From contig JAXHTS010000026.1 of NCBI GenBank assembly GCA_034190085.1, positions 1-47,553 of the forward strand: a DNA stretch of 47,553 bases. The letters are read 5' to 3'. Below are positions 29,013-38,030 of this stretch, one piece after another; the first letter of the stretch is position 1; every line of letters starts with the position of its first letter. A program made the position numbers and the translations under genes. The DNA comes from Spirochaetota bacterium (lineage in GTDB: Bacteria; Spirochaetota; UBA4802; JAFGDQ01). The notes beneath the pieces were generated by a model, which was not told where the DNA came from, did not search any database, and worked only from the letters and a program-made list of their open reading frames with translations.

Positions 29013-29364
29013 TTCTCCCCCTTGTGAACACTTAAATTGCTCAATTCATAATATTTATCTCTCAATGAACAAGGTCAAAACGCATTAAAGCGGTTGTAGA
29101 TAGGTGAGCATAGGAAATAGGATTATTCAAGTACAAAAAAATATTTGTCAAAAACAACAATAGCCCTTAAATAATAGGGCGACGAAAAGCAATTTCACCA
29201 AAAGAGAGAAAATCGACTTTTCCTCACCCGATGACGCTATAATGATGCTGTCAAATTTTCTCATATTTCCTCAAATGAGTAATTACATCTACGCATTTGA
29301 TATATTTAATAATTTAGAATAGGCCATCGAGCAAAAATTAATATTATAATAGGATTTATCAATT
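29013..29364. other. Divergent intergenic region before the MFS gene
   Basis: About 350 bases between divergent genes. GCCCT/AGGGC at 29163-29180 can form a short hairpin but has no U-run in the relevant direction. TATAAT at about 29230 is a possible -10 box for the MFS gene without a convincing -35. No ORF is seen. Confidence 0.4.
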
Positions 29365-30663
29365 ATGCAACTTAATAACAAGAGAGCAATATTTGGATGG
29401 GGAATGTATGACTGGGCTAATTCAGCTTATGTCACTTCAATCATGGCTGTCTTCTTCCCAATTTTTTTTAATCAATTCTGGAGTATTGATACAGATACTA
29501 CAATCAACACGGCTAGGTTAGGAATGGCGAATTCCATCGCTGGTATCTTTATTGCAATGGTAGCTCCAATACTCGGAGCGATTGCTGATAAGGGAACATC
29601 AAAAAGGAAATTTCTTTTCTTTTTTACCTATTTAGGTATTGTGATGAGTTCTTCTCTATACTTGGTTGCAAAGGGGAGTTGGCAAATTGCCATAATATTG
29701 TATATCCTTGCAACCATTGGATTCTCAGGGGGGAACATCTTTTATGACTCTCTGATAACTGGTATCGCTTCTGAAGAAAAGATAGATTTCGTTTCGTCGC
29801 TGGGTTACTCTTTAGGGTATTTAGGCGGTGGAATTCTTCTATCCTTGAACGTATGGATGACCCTAAGTCCAAAAACCTTTGGATTTACATCCATTGATGA
29901 GGCTGTAAGATGGTCATTCCTTTCCGTTAGTATCTGGTGGGCTCTATTTTCTGTGCCCTTATTCCTATTTGTCAAGGAACCAGCTAGTGAAAAGGAAAAA
30001 CCTACAGTAGGCATGATTAAGTCCGGATTTATACAACTCAAAGAAACATTTCAGCAAGTTCGTCATATGAAGACCATCTTTTTATTCCTAATATCTTATT
30101 GGCTCTATATAGACGGGGTGGATACTATCATTCGTATGGCTGTAGATTATGGAATCTCAATTGGACTTAAATCCAACAATATAGTCCTAGCCTTGCTCAT
30201 CACACAGTTCATTGGGTTCCCATCCTCTATAGCATTTGGTTACCTCGGAGGCAGAATCGGCACAAAGCGGGCAATATTTATCGCCATAATCGTTTATCTC
30301 TTCGTTACTATTTGGGGCGCCTTTATAAACAGTAAAATCGAGTTCTATATTCTATCTAGTATAATTGGCCTAGTTCAAGGCGGCATTCAAGCATTAAGTC
30401 GGTCATTCTATGCAAAGATTATACCTGTGGACAAATCGGCCGAATTCTTTGGATTCTATAATATGATAGGTAAATTTGCTGTAGTGATTGGCCCAGTGCT
30501 CATGGGCGGAGTCGGTCTCTTAGTAAGATCTATGGGATATAGCGGTGATATTGCAACTAGGGTTAGTATTACATCTATCTCATTATTGTTTATTATTGGG
30601 GGGACCCTATTCTATTTTGTGAATGAAGACAGAGCTATAGATGAAATCAAAAATTTGTCATAG
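29365..30663 (+). CDS. MFS transporter, UMF1/Atg22-like
   Basis: The 432-residue membrane protein has about 12 hydrophobic segments. Its N-terminus, FGWGMYDWANSAYVTSI, is the hallmark of the UMF1 branch of the major facilitator superfamily, which includes fungal Atg22 vacuolar amino acid effluxers. The TM2-3 loop GAIADKGTSKRKFLFF fits the MFS A-motif. The bacterial substrate is unknown; amino acid or small solute export is a family-based guess. AGGA lies about nine bases before the ATG. The next gene downstream is convergent and decayed. Confidence 0.9.
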   Translation: MQLNNKRAIFGWGMYDWANSAYVTSIMAVFFPIFFNQFWSIDTDTTINTARLGMANSIAGIFIAMVAPILGAIADKGTSKRKFLFFFTYLGIVMSSSLYLVAKGSWQIAIILYILATIGFSGGNIFYDSLITGIASEEKIDFVSSLGYSLGYLGGGILLSLNVWMTLSPKTFGFTSIDEAVRWSFLSVSIWWALFSVPLFLFVKEPASEKEKPTVGMIKSGFIQLKETFQQVRHMKTIFLFLISYWLYIDGVDTIIRMAVDYGISIGLKSNNIVLALLITQFIGFPSSIAFGYLGGRIGTKRAIFIAIIVYLFVTIWGAFINSKIEFYILSSIIGLVQGGIQALSRSFYAKIIPVDKSAEFFGFYNMIGKFAVVIGPVLMGGVGLLVRSMGYSGDIATRVSITSISLLFIIGGTLFYFVNEDRAIDEIKNLS

Positions 30664-30797
30664 TGATTTACCCCTCTTTAATCTGTGTTCAGAAAAACGA
30701 GGCAAGCCCAGTACATCGTTTGCTCCATGTGCAAGGATTTTGAGCTAATTCTTACATTTCCCCTGCACTTAATGGAAGCATTATGTCACGAAAAATC

Positions 30798-31889
30798 TCA
30801 TCCGCAAGCACGGCATACTGTCTTAAGCACGTGATAAGCAATGGCTCTGTTTCCCTCAAATAGCCAAGTTTGTATATTTTTATTTACTTCCATGCTATCA
30901 TCAGTTATTTTTGTTCCATTTATCCAGACCTCAGCAATTCCATTTGCCTTTGCGGTTTCACCAGCCCAGGTTTTCATCTTTAGGTGGACTTTATACTCCA
31001 TCCACTTTCCGCGGGAATCCCATTCTACATGATCAACACCCTCTGTTGTTGTTCTTGTGGTGTACGAACTAATATAGTTAGAGCCGGGATTATAAAAAAC
31101 ACATGTTGGACATTCATCACCCAAGGAAAATCCATATGAATTATACATTTCATGATTTACAGGATTGTTTCCATTTGATTTTCTAACACCAACAAAATCA
31201 ACTACCCAATTCCCAAATGTTCTGTAGCCATTATCATGATAAACCGTCCACAATTTATCATCAGGAGGACGATAATCATGGTCAGTATTTGTACCGGATT
31301 CTTCGGGCCAATCATCATCATATTTTTGATAATAAACAAAGAAAATTTCATCTGTGTTTGAAAAATCAAGTTTTAGGGAACCATTTGGCAACCCACCAGC
31401 AGATAAACTACCATCCCAATATTCCGGCCACTCCACAAATGACCGACCAGTGGAATAGTGTGGTGAATCACTGTTGATATTGAATAACGGATGACCATCA
31501 ATATGTGTCATGCAACAATCCATACTATAGGGAGAGGTTTTGCAATCACCCATTCAAAAAATCAATTTTTTCCACTGAATCTCACCTGTACTAGGGGGAT
31601 TAGAGCAACTACCATCTGCATTATCACATGACCAATCTGTGGTTTACTCATCAAAATAATCGTAATTTGTCAGGGTATGCTTTACTCCAAAACCAGTTCT
31701 ATGCACCAGTATAGTCTCATCTTGTTGGATTATTCCATCAACTGAATTAATTTCTATTTCATATAAATTATTATCATTGTTATTATCATTGGTTGAATTG
31801 CATCCATATTCGATTGAAAACAAACAAAACATGATGAACAATTAGCTGATAATTCTTATTTCGGTCTTATGGAAATTCTTAAAAAACAT
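30798..31889 (-). pseudogene. Decayed lipoprotein gene with polysaccharide-lyase-like (ConA-like) domain
   Basis: One reading frame runs from an ATG at 31889 to a stop at 30798, broken by three in-frame stops: TAA at 31842-31844, TAA at 31644-31646 and TGA at 31554-31556. The frame itself is intact. The N-terminus reads as a lipoprotein signal (basic FFKNFHKTEIRIIS, then LFIMFCLFSIEYGC with the lipid-bearing cysteine) with the first stop inside it. An asparagine/aspartate-rich linker follows. The largest open part (30798-31553) encodes WDSRGKWMEYKVHLKMKT and GIAEVWING, a pattern seen in heparin-lyase-like and LamG jelly-roll domains. The C-terminal end, VCRACG, looks frayed and may also be truncated. 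Expression of a full product is unlikely. Confidence 0.7.
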
Positions 31890-32366
31890 AACACTTCTTA
31901 TATTAAGTTCATAACACTTACTCCTAATCGCATAGGTCAGTGTTGTTCCTACCACTTTCCCCCTAAAAACTGTACATTATAATCTCCTGTCATTTGTCAT
32001 ATGAATTTCAAAAATATATCGTATAGAAGTTAGCCGCTAAAGAAAAAATTGACTCGTCAGCATTGGGCTACTTATTGATAGCCCTAGTACCTATCAGTAA
32101 GAAATGAATTATTACGAGGTTCTTTTAGCTACTTTAATGTTAATGTCTCCCTTCCGAAATTTGTCAACATATGAGTCAAGCATATACATAAAACTTTTTT
32201 GACGTTTTCATCTATATTGTTTCAGTTGTTTAATATAGAAAAGAGGCCTATCCATCCCCTTTCCTATATCTGATCATGAACAAAAAAAACTTCAGTATTG
32301 ACTATTTTAAAAAATCGATTATAATTATTATACATAGAGTTATTTAGATTATATGATTTCTAATAA
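31890..32366. other. AT-rich noncoding stretch
   Basis: About 480 bases with no ORF of interest, tRNA or recognisable RNA gene. It ends at the left tip of the MITE-like element. Confidence 0.5.
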
Positions 32367-32486
32367 TGGCGTTACTGCAAAAATTACTTTTGACAAAATT
32401 TTGTGTTCCATATTTGGTTATAGTCGCCTGTAATTGACTGTAATCAGTATCGATATTATAGAAATCGACTTTTTGCAGGAACGCCA
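32367..32486. mobile_element. MITE-like element with 17-bp terminal inverted repeats
   Basis: A 120-bp unit is bounded by TGGCGTTACTGCAAAAA at 32367-32383 and the inverse of TGGCGTTCCTGCAAAAA at 32470-32486, which match at 16 of 17 positions. Both sides are flanked by ATAA (32363-32366 and 32487-32490), a possible 4-bp target duplication. No coding capacity is present. The parental transposon is not in the window. Confidence 0.65.
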
Positions 32487-32566
32487 ATAATGCATATTTA
32501 ATATTTCCCAATTATTTTATCATAATCAAATAAAAACAAAGTTGTTTTAATTAGCTTATAATATTT

Positions 32567-33994
32567 ATGATGGTCATAAATAATTTAATAAAAAAGATCA
32601 AGGGCAATAGAAGAATAATCATACCCATACTTTCATTCTTCATCCCATCTGTTTCTGTATTTTTATACTTTAGTTATATCTCTTGGATTAATGAACAACA
32701 ATCTTCAGCAGCGGTTCAAAAGATACTCCCCAGGACTCTTGCCTATATTCAGTTAGAGGAAAATATAATGAAAATGCAGAAAAGCATTTCACTAACTTGT
32801 GCAACCAGGGGTGAGAAGGAAGATGATAATGAATTTTTAAATTCAAAATTATATTATGATAAGGCGCAAAAGGATATATTAAAATTAAAGCAGTTATTTA
32901 TTAACGACCCTCAAAAGCTGAAGAGTTTATTGACCCTTTCTGAATCAATAGATACATATTTTGAGATAGGTATTGAGGTGGCAAAAGCTTATATTGAAGT
33001 TGGAACATCCTATGGGAATGCAATGCTTGAGGTTTTTGCGATCGTTGATGATCAACTGATTTCAAATCTTAGCAGTCAGATCGGGGAGCATACAAGTAAG
33101 ACAATTAGTATTAATTCTTCGATTCAGCAATTGCTGAATAACACAAGGATTTTATTTATTATAATGGGGTTTCTTTTTATAATTTTGAGTATTGTTGTAT
33201 ATTTATTTATGCAGAAGAGGGAGGAACTGCATCAGTCACACATGAAGCTTTCTCAGGCAATGGATTCACTTTGGGGAGAAATGCAGCTTGCGAAGAAGAT
33301 TCAGACAGTGCTTCTGCCAATAAATCCAAAGATAAATGGATTTGAAATTTCAGGAATTATGATACCAGCTGATGATGTTGGAGGTGATTACTTTGATGTG
33401 ATCAATGCTGATGGCGTAAATTGGCTTATTATTGGAGATGTTTCCGGGCATGGGGTTCCAGCAGGGCTTATTATGATGATGGCTCAGACATCTATCCAGA
33501 CAATTCTAAATCAACATCCGAATATATCACCATCAAAATTGTTGACAATTCTAAACAAGGTTTTATCAAAAAATATTAAGAATCTCGGTGAAGAGAAATA
33601 TATGACATTATCTGCATTATCCGCCAATGATAAGGGTGAGGTTACCTTTTCAGGGCTTCATCAGGATATAATGCTCTATAGGGCGGATTGCGACATGGTT
33701 GAACGGATTGAGACAAACGGGATATGGCTTGGAATATTTGATGATATTGATAGAATTAGCAGCGATGAATCCTTTAAGATGAATCATGGTGATATCGTTC
33801 TGCTCTTTACTGATGGGATAACTGAAGCAACCGATGAAAGGGATGTTATGTTTTCTGATGAAAAGTTATTAGAAATATTTAGGAGATTTTGCAACATGGA
33901 TTCTATTGATGCTATTCAGGATGGAATTTTGAAGGAATTGGAATCTTATCATAAGAGTGATGATATTACTTTACTCATGGCTAAACGGATATAG
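32567..33994 (+). CDS. SpoIIE/RsbU-type PP2C phosphatase with extracytoplasmic sensor
   Basis: This is a serine/threonine phosphatase expected to dephosphorylate an anti-sigma factor antagonist (STAS protein) in a partner-switching pathway. TM1 is at about residues 17-36 and TM2 at about 195-215, flanking a helical periplasmic domain of about 155 residues resembling four-helix-bundle sensors. No HAMP domain is visible; a short coiled linker leads to the PP2C domain. Metal-binding residues are present: D269-D270-VGG-D274-YF-D277, GDVSGHG at 290-296, DGITEA and DDITLL near the end. No antagonist or anti-sigma gene is adjacent, so the partner is elsewhere. The MITE-like element ends 80 bases before the ATG. 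Confidence 0.9.
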   Translation: MMVINNLIKKIKGNRRIIIPILSFFIPSVSVFLYFSYISWINEQQSSAAVQKILPRTLAYIQLEENIMKMQKSISLTCATRGEKEDDNEFLNSKLYYDKAQKDILKLKQLFINDPQKLKSLLTLSESIDTYFEIGIEVAKAYIEVGTSYGNAMLEVFAIVDDQLISNLSSQIGEHTSKTISINSSIQQLLNNTRILFIIMGFLFIILSIVVYLFMQKREELHQSHMKLSQAMDSLWGEMQLAKKIQTVLLPINPKINGFEISGIMIPADDVGGDYFDVINADGVNWLIIGDVSGHGVPAGLIMMMAQTSIQTILNQHPNISPSKLLTILNKVLSKNIKNLGEEKYMTLSALSANDKGEVTFSGLHQDIMLYRADCDMVERIETNGIWLGIFDDIDRISSDESFKMNHGDIVLLFTDGITEATDERDVMFSDEKLLEIFRRFCNMDSIDAIQDGILKELESYHKSDDITLLMAKRI

Positions 33995-34054
33995 AAATGA
34001 TTTAGACTGTATTTATATTTAGCGATATAAAAAAAGTGAAGTTGAGGAGTTATT

Positions 34055-35203
34055 ATGGAGTTTCAATTAACAGAAGAACAACAAATGGTTCGGGATTTGG
34101 CTCGACGGTTTGCTGAGGATCATATTAGACCTGTGGCTGCTGAATTGGACAGGATTCATGCCCACCCTGTGGATATTCTCAGAAAGATGGCGGAGCTTAA
34201 ATTTTTAGGCATAGCTGTTCCAGAGGAGTATGGCGGGGGAGGGATGGATAACGTCTCTTATGTGCTGGTCATGATCGAGATATCAAAGGCCTGTGCTTCC
34301 ACCGGCGTCATCATGAGCGCAAATAATTCCCTCTATTGCTATCCGGTCATGGCTTTTGGCACTAGGGAGCAAAAGGATAAGTACCTCACTCCTGTGGCAG
34401 CAGGCAAATCCTTGGGGTGCTATGCCTTGACCGAGGCCGGGGCTGGATCTGACCCAGCCAGCATGCGCACAACTGCTGTAAGGGATGGTAGGGGTTGGAT
34501 ACTAAACGGCGAGAAGAGGTTTATTACCAATGGTAATGTGGCCGATTATTGTGTTATGGCCGCTGTAACGGAGAAGGATAAAGGTTACAAGGGTATATCT
34601 AGTTTTGTTATAAATCTAAGGGAGACCTCTGGGTTTTCCGTGGGTGTGGTAGAAGAGAAGATGGGTATTCGCGCTAGCGGAACAGCTGAGCTTATCTTCG
34701 AAGATGCTTGGGTTCCTGCTGACGCCCTGCTGGGCAGGGAGGGAGAAGGTTTCAAACAGATGCTGATCACACTGGATGGTGGGCGTATCGGTATCGCCGC
34801 CCAGGCCATAGGGATTGGGCGGGTCGCGCTGGAGGAGTCTCTAATCTATGCAAAGGAGCGGACGCAGTTCGGGCAGTCTATATCTAAATTCCAGGCAATC
34901 CAGTGGAAATTAGCCGACATGGCCATGGAGCTTGATGCAGCGGAACTGTTGACCCTGCGCGCTGCTTATCTTGAGGATAATCATTTACCTTTTGAGAAGG
35001 AAGCGGCTATGGCTAAGTGCTTTGCCTCTGACGCTGCTATGCGAGCAGCAGTTGAAGGTGTTCAGATTCTGGGTGGATATGGTTATATAAACGAGTATCC
35101 CATGGAACGGCATATGCGTGATGCCAAAATTTGTCAGATTTACGAGGGGACGAACGAGATTATGCGTATGATAATTGCGAATAATATTCTGAAGGATAAG
35201 TGA
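34055..35203 (+). CDS. Acyl-CoA dehydrogenase (short-chain type)
   Basis: This FAD enzyme oxidises acyl-CoA to 2-enoyl-CoA, passing electrons to ETF. The three-domain layout is complete in 382 residues: a helical N-terminus, the CYALTEAGAGSDPASM FAD/substrate loop, the RTQFGQSISKFQAIQ block and the YEGTNE motif with the catalytic glutamate E364. It is closest in feel to butyryl-CoA dehydrogenases. GAGGAG precedes the ATG. The gene stands without ETF or other beta-oxidation genes. Its base composition is much nearer balanced than that of the flanking genes, suggesting horizontal transfer. Confidence 0.95.
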   Translation: MEFQLTEEQQMVRDLARRFAEDHIRPVAAELDRIHAHPVDILRKMAELKFLGIAVPEEYGGGGMDNVSYVLVMIEISKACASTGVIMSANNSLYCYPVMAFGTREQKDKYLTPVAAGKSLGCYALTEAGAGSDPASMRTTAVRDGRGWILNGEKRFITNGNVADYCVMAAVTEKDKGYKGISSFVINLRETSGFSVGVVEEKMGIRASGTAELIFEDAWVPADALLGREGEGFKQMLITLDGGRIGIAAQAIGIGRVALEESLIYAKERTQFGQSISKFQAIQWKLADMAMELDAAELLTLRAAYLEDNHLPFEKEAAMAKCFASDAAMRAAVEGVQILGGYGYINEYPMERHMRDAKICQIYEGTNEIMRMIIANNILKDK

Positions 35204-35488
35204 TATTTTATCGATGAGTACTATATAAAATATTCATTGAATATTCTATATAATCCGAAAAACAATTTGCTGCCGGTAATGGCTACAGAAGGGGTGCAGG
35301 AGTTATTAGCAGTGGAATTCAGTTGGATATTAAGATTACTTGATTACGGTGATAGCTTACTTTTTATGAAGTCTTTTATGGTTTGAAACCTATTGCAATT
35401 CAAATTTAAATCCAGGAGGCTTAAGAGAAATTACATTTATTCATTTAAAAATGCTTGCGTTTATCATCATGTGACATAAAATAAACAT
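35204..35488. other. Noncoding stretch after the acyl-CoA dehydrogenase
   Basis: No gene is seen. AATATTCA and TGAATATT at 35229-35245 form a short AT-only dyad just after the stop codon, too weak to call a terminator. Confidence 0.4.
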
Positions 35489-35872
35489 ATGATTGCAGAT
35501 CGTAATAACCTGCCAGATGACGCTGAATCAATAATAGATATAATACTTACCCTGATGCAGGAAGACTATCAATCCCACCAATACCACAATCAATATAAAC
35601 CTGTAATTTTCATGAAGATGATCTTCGGTTATTTAAGGACTGGATGTTCAATATGAGATATTAAAAAGATCACAGGGGGAGAGTCATATTGTAACAATCT
35701 TGTAATATTCTTGAGTATGCAAAGTAGCATTGGGATGAGTATACACCAAAGGTATGAGATAAATCACACAAGGCCAAGTATGTTGATGCGAGATAGCTTT
35801 CGGAATATTTCATGAATAGAAATTGAGCATGATTTGCCTGAACAATATAGGAAACAGAACATGATCACATAA
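35489..35872 (+). pseudogene. Remnant of an IS66-type transposase (TnpC N-terminus)
   Basis: One frame, broken by TGA at 35654 and TGA at 35813, reads NNLPDDAESIIDIILTLMQE, then IFGYLRTG, then IEIEHDLPEQYRK. This follows the order seen at the start of IS66 TnpC proteins: an LPDD..L..II..L leader, an RFGR.SEK region and an LPR.EI.HDLPE block. The rest of the transposase is gone. A second scrap of the same block occurs at 38031-38075. The family assignment is by eye and moderately certain. Confidence 0.5.
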
Positions 35873-35893
35873 AGACTTGTATTAGCTTATAAA

Positions 35894-35941
35894 AATCGGA
35901 TTAGGCAACGCTGTGCGTTGCCATGAATCGCGGCTCCGATT
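35894..35941 (+). other. Two-tier stem-loop in the cassette leader, copy 1
   Basis: AATCGGA (35894-35900) pairs with TCCGATT (35935-35941), and inside it GGCAACG pairs with CGTTGCC across a CTGTG loop. In copy 2 the outer stem is unchanged while the inner one is partly lost. It may be an RNA element or a short mobile-DNA end. Confidence 0.5.
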
Positions 35942-35984
35942 AGCACTATGGTTATCAAAGGGGATAATGACAATAAGCAAGAAC

Positions 35985-36013
35985 TTGAGTAATAGAGTAT
36001 AGCGGTTTAATAA
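35985..36013 (+). promoter_or_regulatory. Candidate promoter of porin gene 1, with adjacent dyad
   Basis: TTGAGT and TAATAA are 17 bases apart. Right after lies the perfect palindrome ACAATATTGT (36015-36024), a possible operator. The whole block is identical in unit 2. The -10 match is poor, so this is tentative. Confidence 0.3.
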
Positions 36014-36035
36014 AACAATATTGTCGAATAGATAT

Positions 36036-36060
36036 TACTGCTTAATCGAATTAAGCAGTA
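36036..36060 (+). other. 11-bp perfect hairpin in the porin 1 leader
   Basis: TACTGCTTAAT and ATTAAGCAGTA flank a three-base CGA loop. It lies 46 bases before the start codon and would be in the 5' untranslated region. There is no U-run after it, so an mRNA-stabilising or regulatory role is more likely than termination. Confidence 0.7.
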
Positions 36061-36106
36061 TTAAAGCTGCATAAAGATAATTGATAGTATTTATTGGGAG
36101 GTAACA

Positions 36107-37537
36107 ATGAGAAAGTATATAAATTTAATATGCTGTTTAATGCTATTCATAGGAGGTATTACGCAGGGGCTTAATGCTCAACTCGAAGAAGGGCAACGTT
36201 TTTTTATCTCAGGATTTATGAGTATGAGATATATGCAGACTGAATTCGATTCCCTACATAATTCCTCAGCAGCTGGTTATTCTCCAAATATAAATGAGAA
36301 TGTTTCTTTTTGGCAGAGTAATCTAAATCTTTATTTTACATTCAAACCCACTAGAGATTGGTTTGCCTTTAGTGAAATCAGATTTAATTATGCGCCAACT
36401 GGCGATTATCAACTGATGCCATATGACATGGATGGTGATGGAAATAATGATACATATAGCTTTATCAATTCACTTACCGGACAAACGGAGCCTTTACCCT
36501 TGATATATGCTTTGCCAAACAATACTACACATGTTGACCGATACTTTTTTATGTTTGATTATGGATCAATCTATATTGAACGGGCATATATTGAATGGGA
36601 AAGACTTGCTTATGCTAAGCTTCGAGCAGGAAAGTATATAACTCCCTTTGGCATATTTAGCCAGGATCATGGCGAACCTGCCACTACTTCCATAAGACTT
36701 CCATTAGTAGTTTCCACCTCCCAACCTTATTATGGTATGCCCTTAACACAAACAGGTGTAGAGCTTTATGGTGAATATGGTATTCCCTTGGATATTTTAT
36801 TCGAATATGCTGCTTATGTTGGGAATGGTATATCAACAGGCGATGCTGAATCAGATAGTTTTGATAAGAATAAATCTATTGGCGGATTTATGAATTTTAT
36901 CCTGCATCCAATTGCTGATAACATCTATATTGAATTTGGCGGTTCAGTGTATTATGGGGAAAGATCCCTATTGTTGTACAAGGTTTATAAGACAGTGCCT
37001 GGCATAGCGCCTAATGAGGCAACGGATGATCCAACGGATATTGCTACATATGTTAATTTCTCAAGTGATTCCTCATTAGATAGGTATACAGCAAGGCAAA
37101 TGGAAACCAGTGGCCTAGCCCACCTGAAAATTACAATTCGTTCATTGCCCTTGGATGGGACTTTTGTTCTACAAGCGGAAGGGATATACCAAAAGATAGA
37201 GATGAATAATGATCCTCGTATTGTAGATCCTTTCTCAAAACAGCAGTTAATAATAGAAGACTATTATTATTATGCCTATTATATACAAGGGGAATATCAA
37301 TTCTTCGGAAAGATAACTCCCTATTTTCGATACGAATATTCAGACAGAGACGTAAAAGATCCCCTAAAGCTTATATGGGGAAAAATTATATATTTATATG
37401 TTTTGGGTCTTAATTATAAACCAGACCCTGTGGTTTCCATTAAGGCAGAATGGAATCATATAAAGTCCAATACTCCATTAAGTTATTTCAACAATGATTT
37501 TGATGTATATACAGCATCTGTTTCATTAGCATTTTGA
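36107..37537 (+). CDS. Outer-membrane porin-like beta-barrel protein, copy 1
   Basis: The 476-residue protein has a signal peptide (cleavage likely after LNA at residue 24) and many alternating aromatic strands (e.g. NLNLYFTFKPTRDW, KLRAGKYITPFGIF). It ends in phenylalanine (ASVSLAF) as outer-membrane barrels do. It resembles the barrels often found beside small PstS-like genes, which suggests anion or phosphate passage; that is inference. An EF-hand-like calcium loop, D107-M-D109-G-D111-G-NN-D115, lies in a probable surface loop. The ribosome binding site is GGGAGG. Its stop codon overlaps the ribosome binding site of the next gene. Confidence 0.8.
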   Translation: MRKYINLICCLMLFIGGITQGLNAQLEEGQRFFISGFMSMRYMQTEFDSLHNSSAAGYSPNINENVSFWQSNLNLYFTFKPTRDWFAFSEIRFNYAPTGDYQLMPYDMDGDGNNDTYSFINSLTGQTEPLPLIYALPNNTTHVDRYFFMFDYGSIYIERAYIEWERLAYAKLRAGKYITPFGIFSQDHGEPATTSIRLPLVVSTSQPYYGMPLTQTGVELYGEYGIPLDILFEYAAYVGNGISTGDAESDSFDKNKSIGGFMNFILHPIADNIYIEFGGSVYYGERSLLLYKVYKTVPGIAPNEATDDPTDIATYVNFSSDSSLDRYTARQMETSGLAHLKITIRSLPLDGTFVLQAEGIYQKIEMNNDPRIVDPFSKQQLIIEDYYYYAYYIQGEYQFFGKITPYFRYEYSDRDVKDPLKLIWGKIIYLYVLGLNYKPDPVVSIKAEWNHIKSNTPLSYFNNDFDVYTASVSLAF

Positions 37538-37547
37538 GGAGGAATCA

Positions 37548-37985
37548 ATGAAACCAAAAAGGGCATATTTATATATATTTTTAGTTATATTTTTTATATT
37601 GGATTCTAATAATATTATTTTTAAAGATCTTCCTGCCCAGAACAATGATGTTGTAGTTATAATTAACAAAACCAGGGGCAAGCTATCAAAAATCCAGATT
37701 AAGCGGATTTTTACTGGTAGAATTACACGTTGGCCGAATGGCGGTGGAGATATCAAGATCCTATTAAATAAAGATCCCAAGATTGCTAAGCGTTTCTGCA
37801 AAAAATATCTTAACCTAAAACCGCACGAACTTGATGATATATGGGTAAAGAGGTCCATTCGCACCGGAATTCCAAGGCCGCGTAAGGTTAACAGTGTTGT
37901 AATAACCACTATGGTAGCTAATTCCGATGTCTTTATTGGGGTTGTATCAAAAGCCGAGACAAATACATCAATTAAACAATTATGA
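37548..37985 (+). CDS. Small PstS-like periplasmic binding-domain protein, copy 1
   Basis: The 145-residue exported protein has a hydrophobic signal segment at about 7-20. The body, VVVIINKTRGKLSKIQIKRI, FTGRITRWPNGGGDIKIL and KPHELDDIWVKR, matches the short PstS-like family of phosphate ABC transporter substrate-binding-type proteins that are found next to porins without an ABC transporter. The early I-F-x-G-x-I-x-x-W-P-N-G run is the key signature. The usual C-terminal strand (..AIGYV) is altered to VFIGVV. GAGGAGG lies just before the ATG and overlaps the porin stop codon, so translation is probably coupled. No Pst permease or ATPase genes are in the window. Confidence 0.82.
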   Translation: MKPKRAYLYIFLVIFFILDSNNIIFKDLPAQNNDVVVIINKTRGKLSKIQIKRIFTGRITRWPNGGGDIKILLNKDPKIAKRFCKKYLNLKPHELDDIWVKRSIRTGIPRPRKVNSVVITTMVANSDVFIGVVSKAETNTSIKQL

Positions 37986-38030
37986 TTGTATAGTAAACGA
38001 TAATGAGATGGGAGGCCTCAATAATAATGC

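Larger units (their letters stand above)
35808..38030 (+). repeat. Tandem duplication, unit 1 (porin/PstS-like cassette)
   Basis: About 2.2 kb containing an IS66 scrap, a structured leader, a porin gene and a small PstS-like gene. It is followed almost directly by unit 2 (38035-40255) in the same orientation. Similarity is low in the IS66 scrap, near-complete across the leader, the middle of the porin and the small gene, and lower again in the porin ends. Confidence 0.9.

Noticed and set aside
29163-29180. GCCCT/AGGGC hairpin as a terminator
   Set aside because: No gene ends towards it, since the flanking genes diverge, and there is no U-run on the plus strand.
30798-31889. Stop-codon reassignment to explain three in-frame stops
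   Set aside because: Both TAA and TGA are affected, and all surrounding genes use these codons as normal ends, so decay is the simpler reading.
35229-35245. AATATTCA/TGAATATT dyad as terminator of the acyl-CoA dehydrogenase gene
   Set aside because: The stem is A/T only and no U-run follows.
35489-35872. Assignment of the decayed frame to the IS1182 family
   Set aside because: The first part could fit, but the IEIEHDLPE block and its order fit IS66 TnpC better.
37526-37909. Minus-strand ORF of 127 codons, repeated at 39755-40138
   Set aside because: It is the antisense shadow of the small PstS-like genes. It appears twice only because the cassette is duplicated, and it has no ribosome binding site or family pattern.
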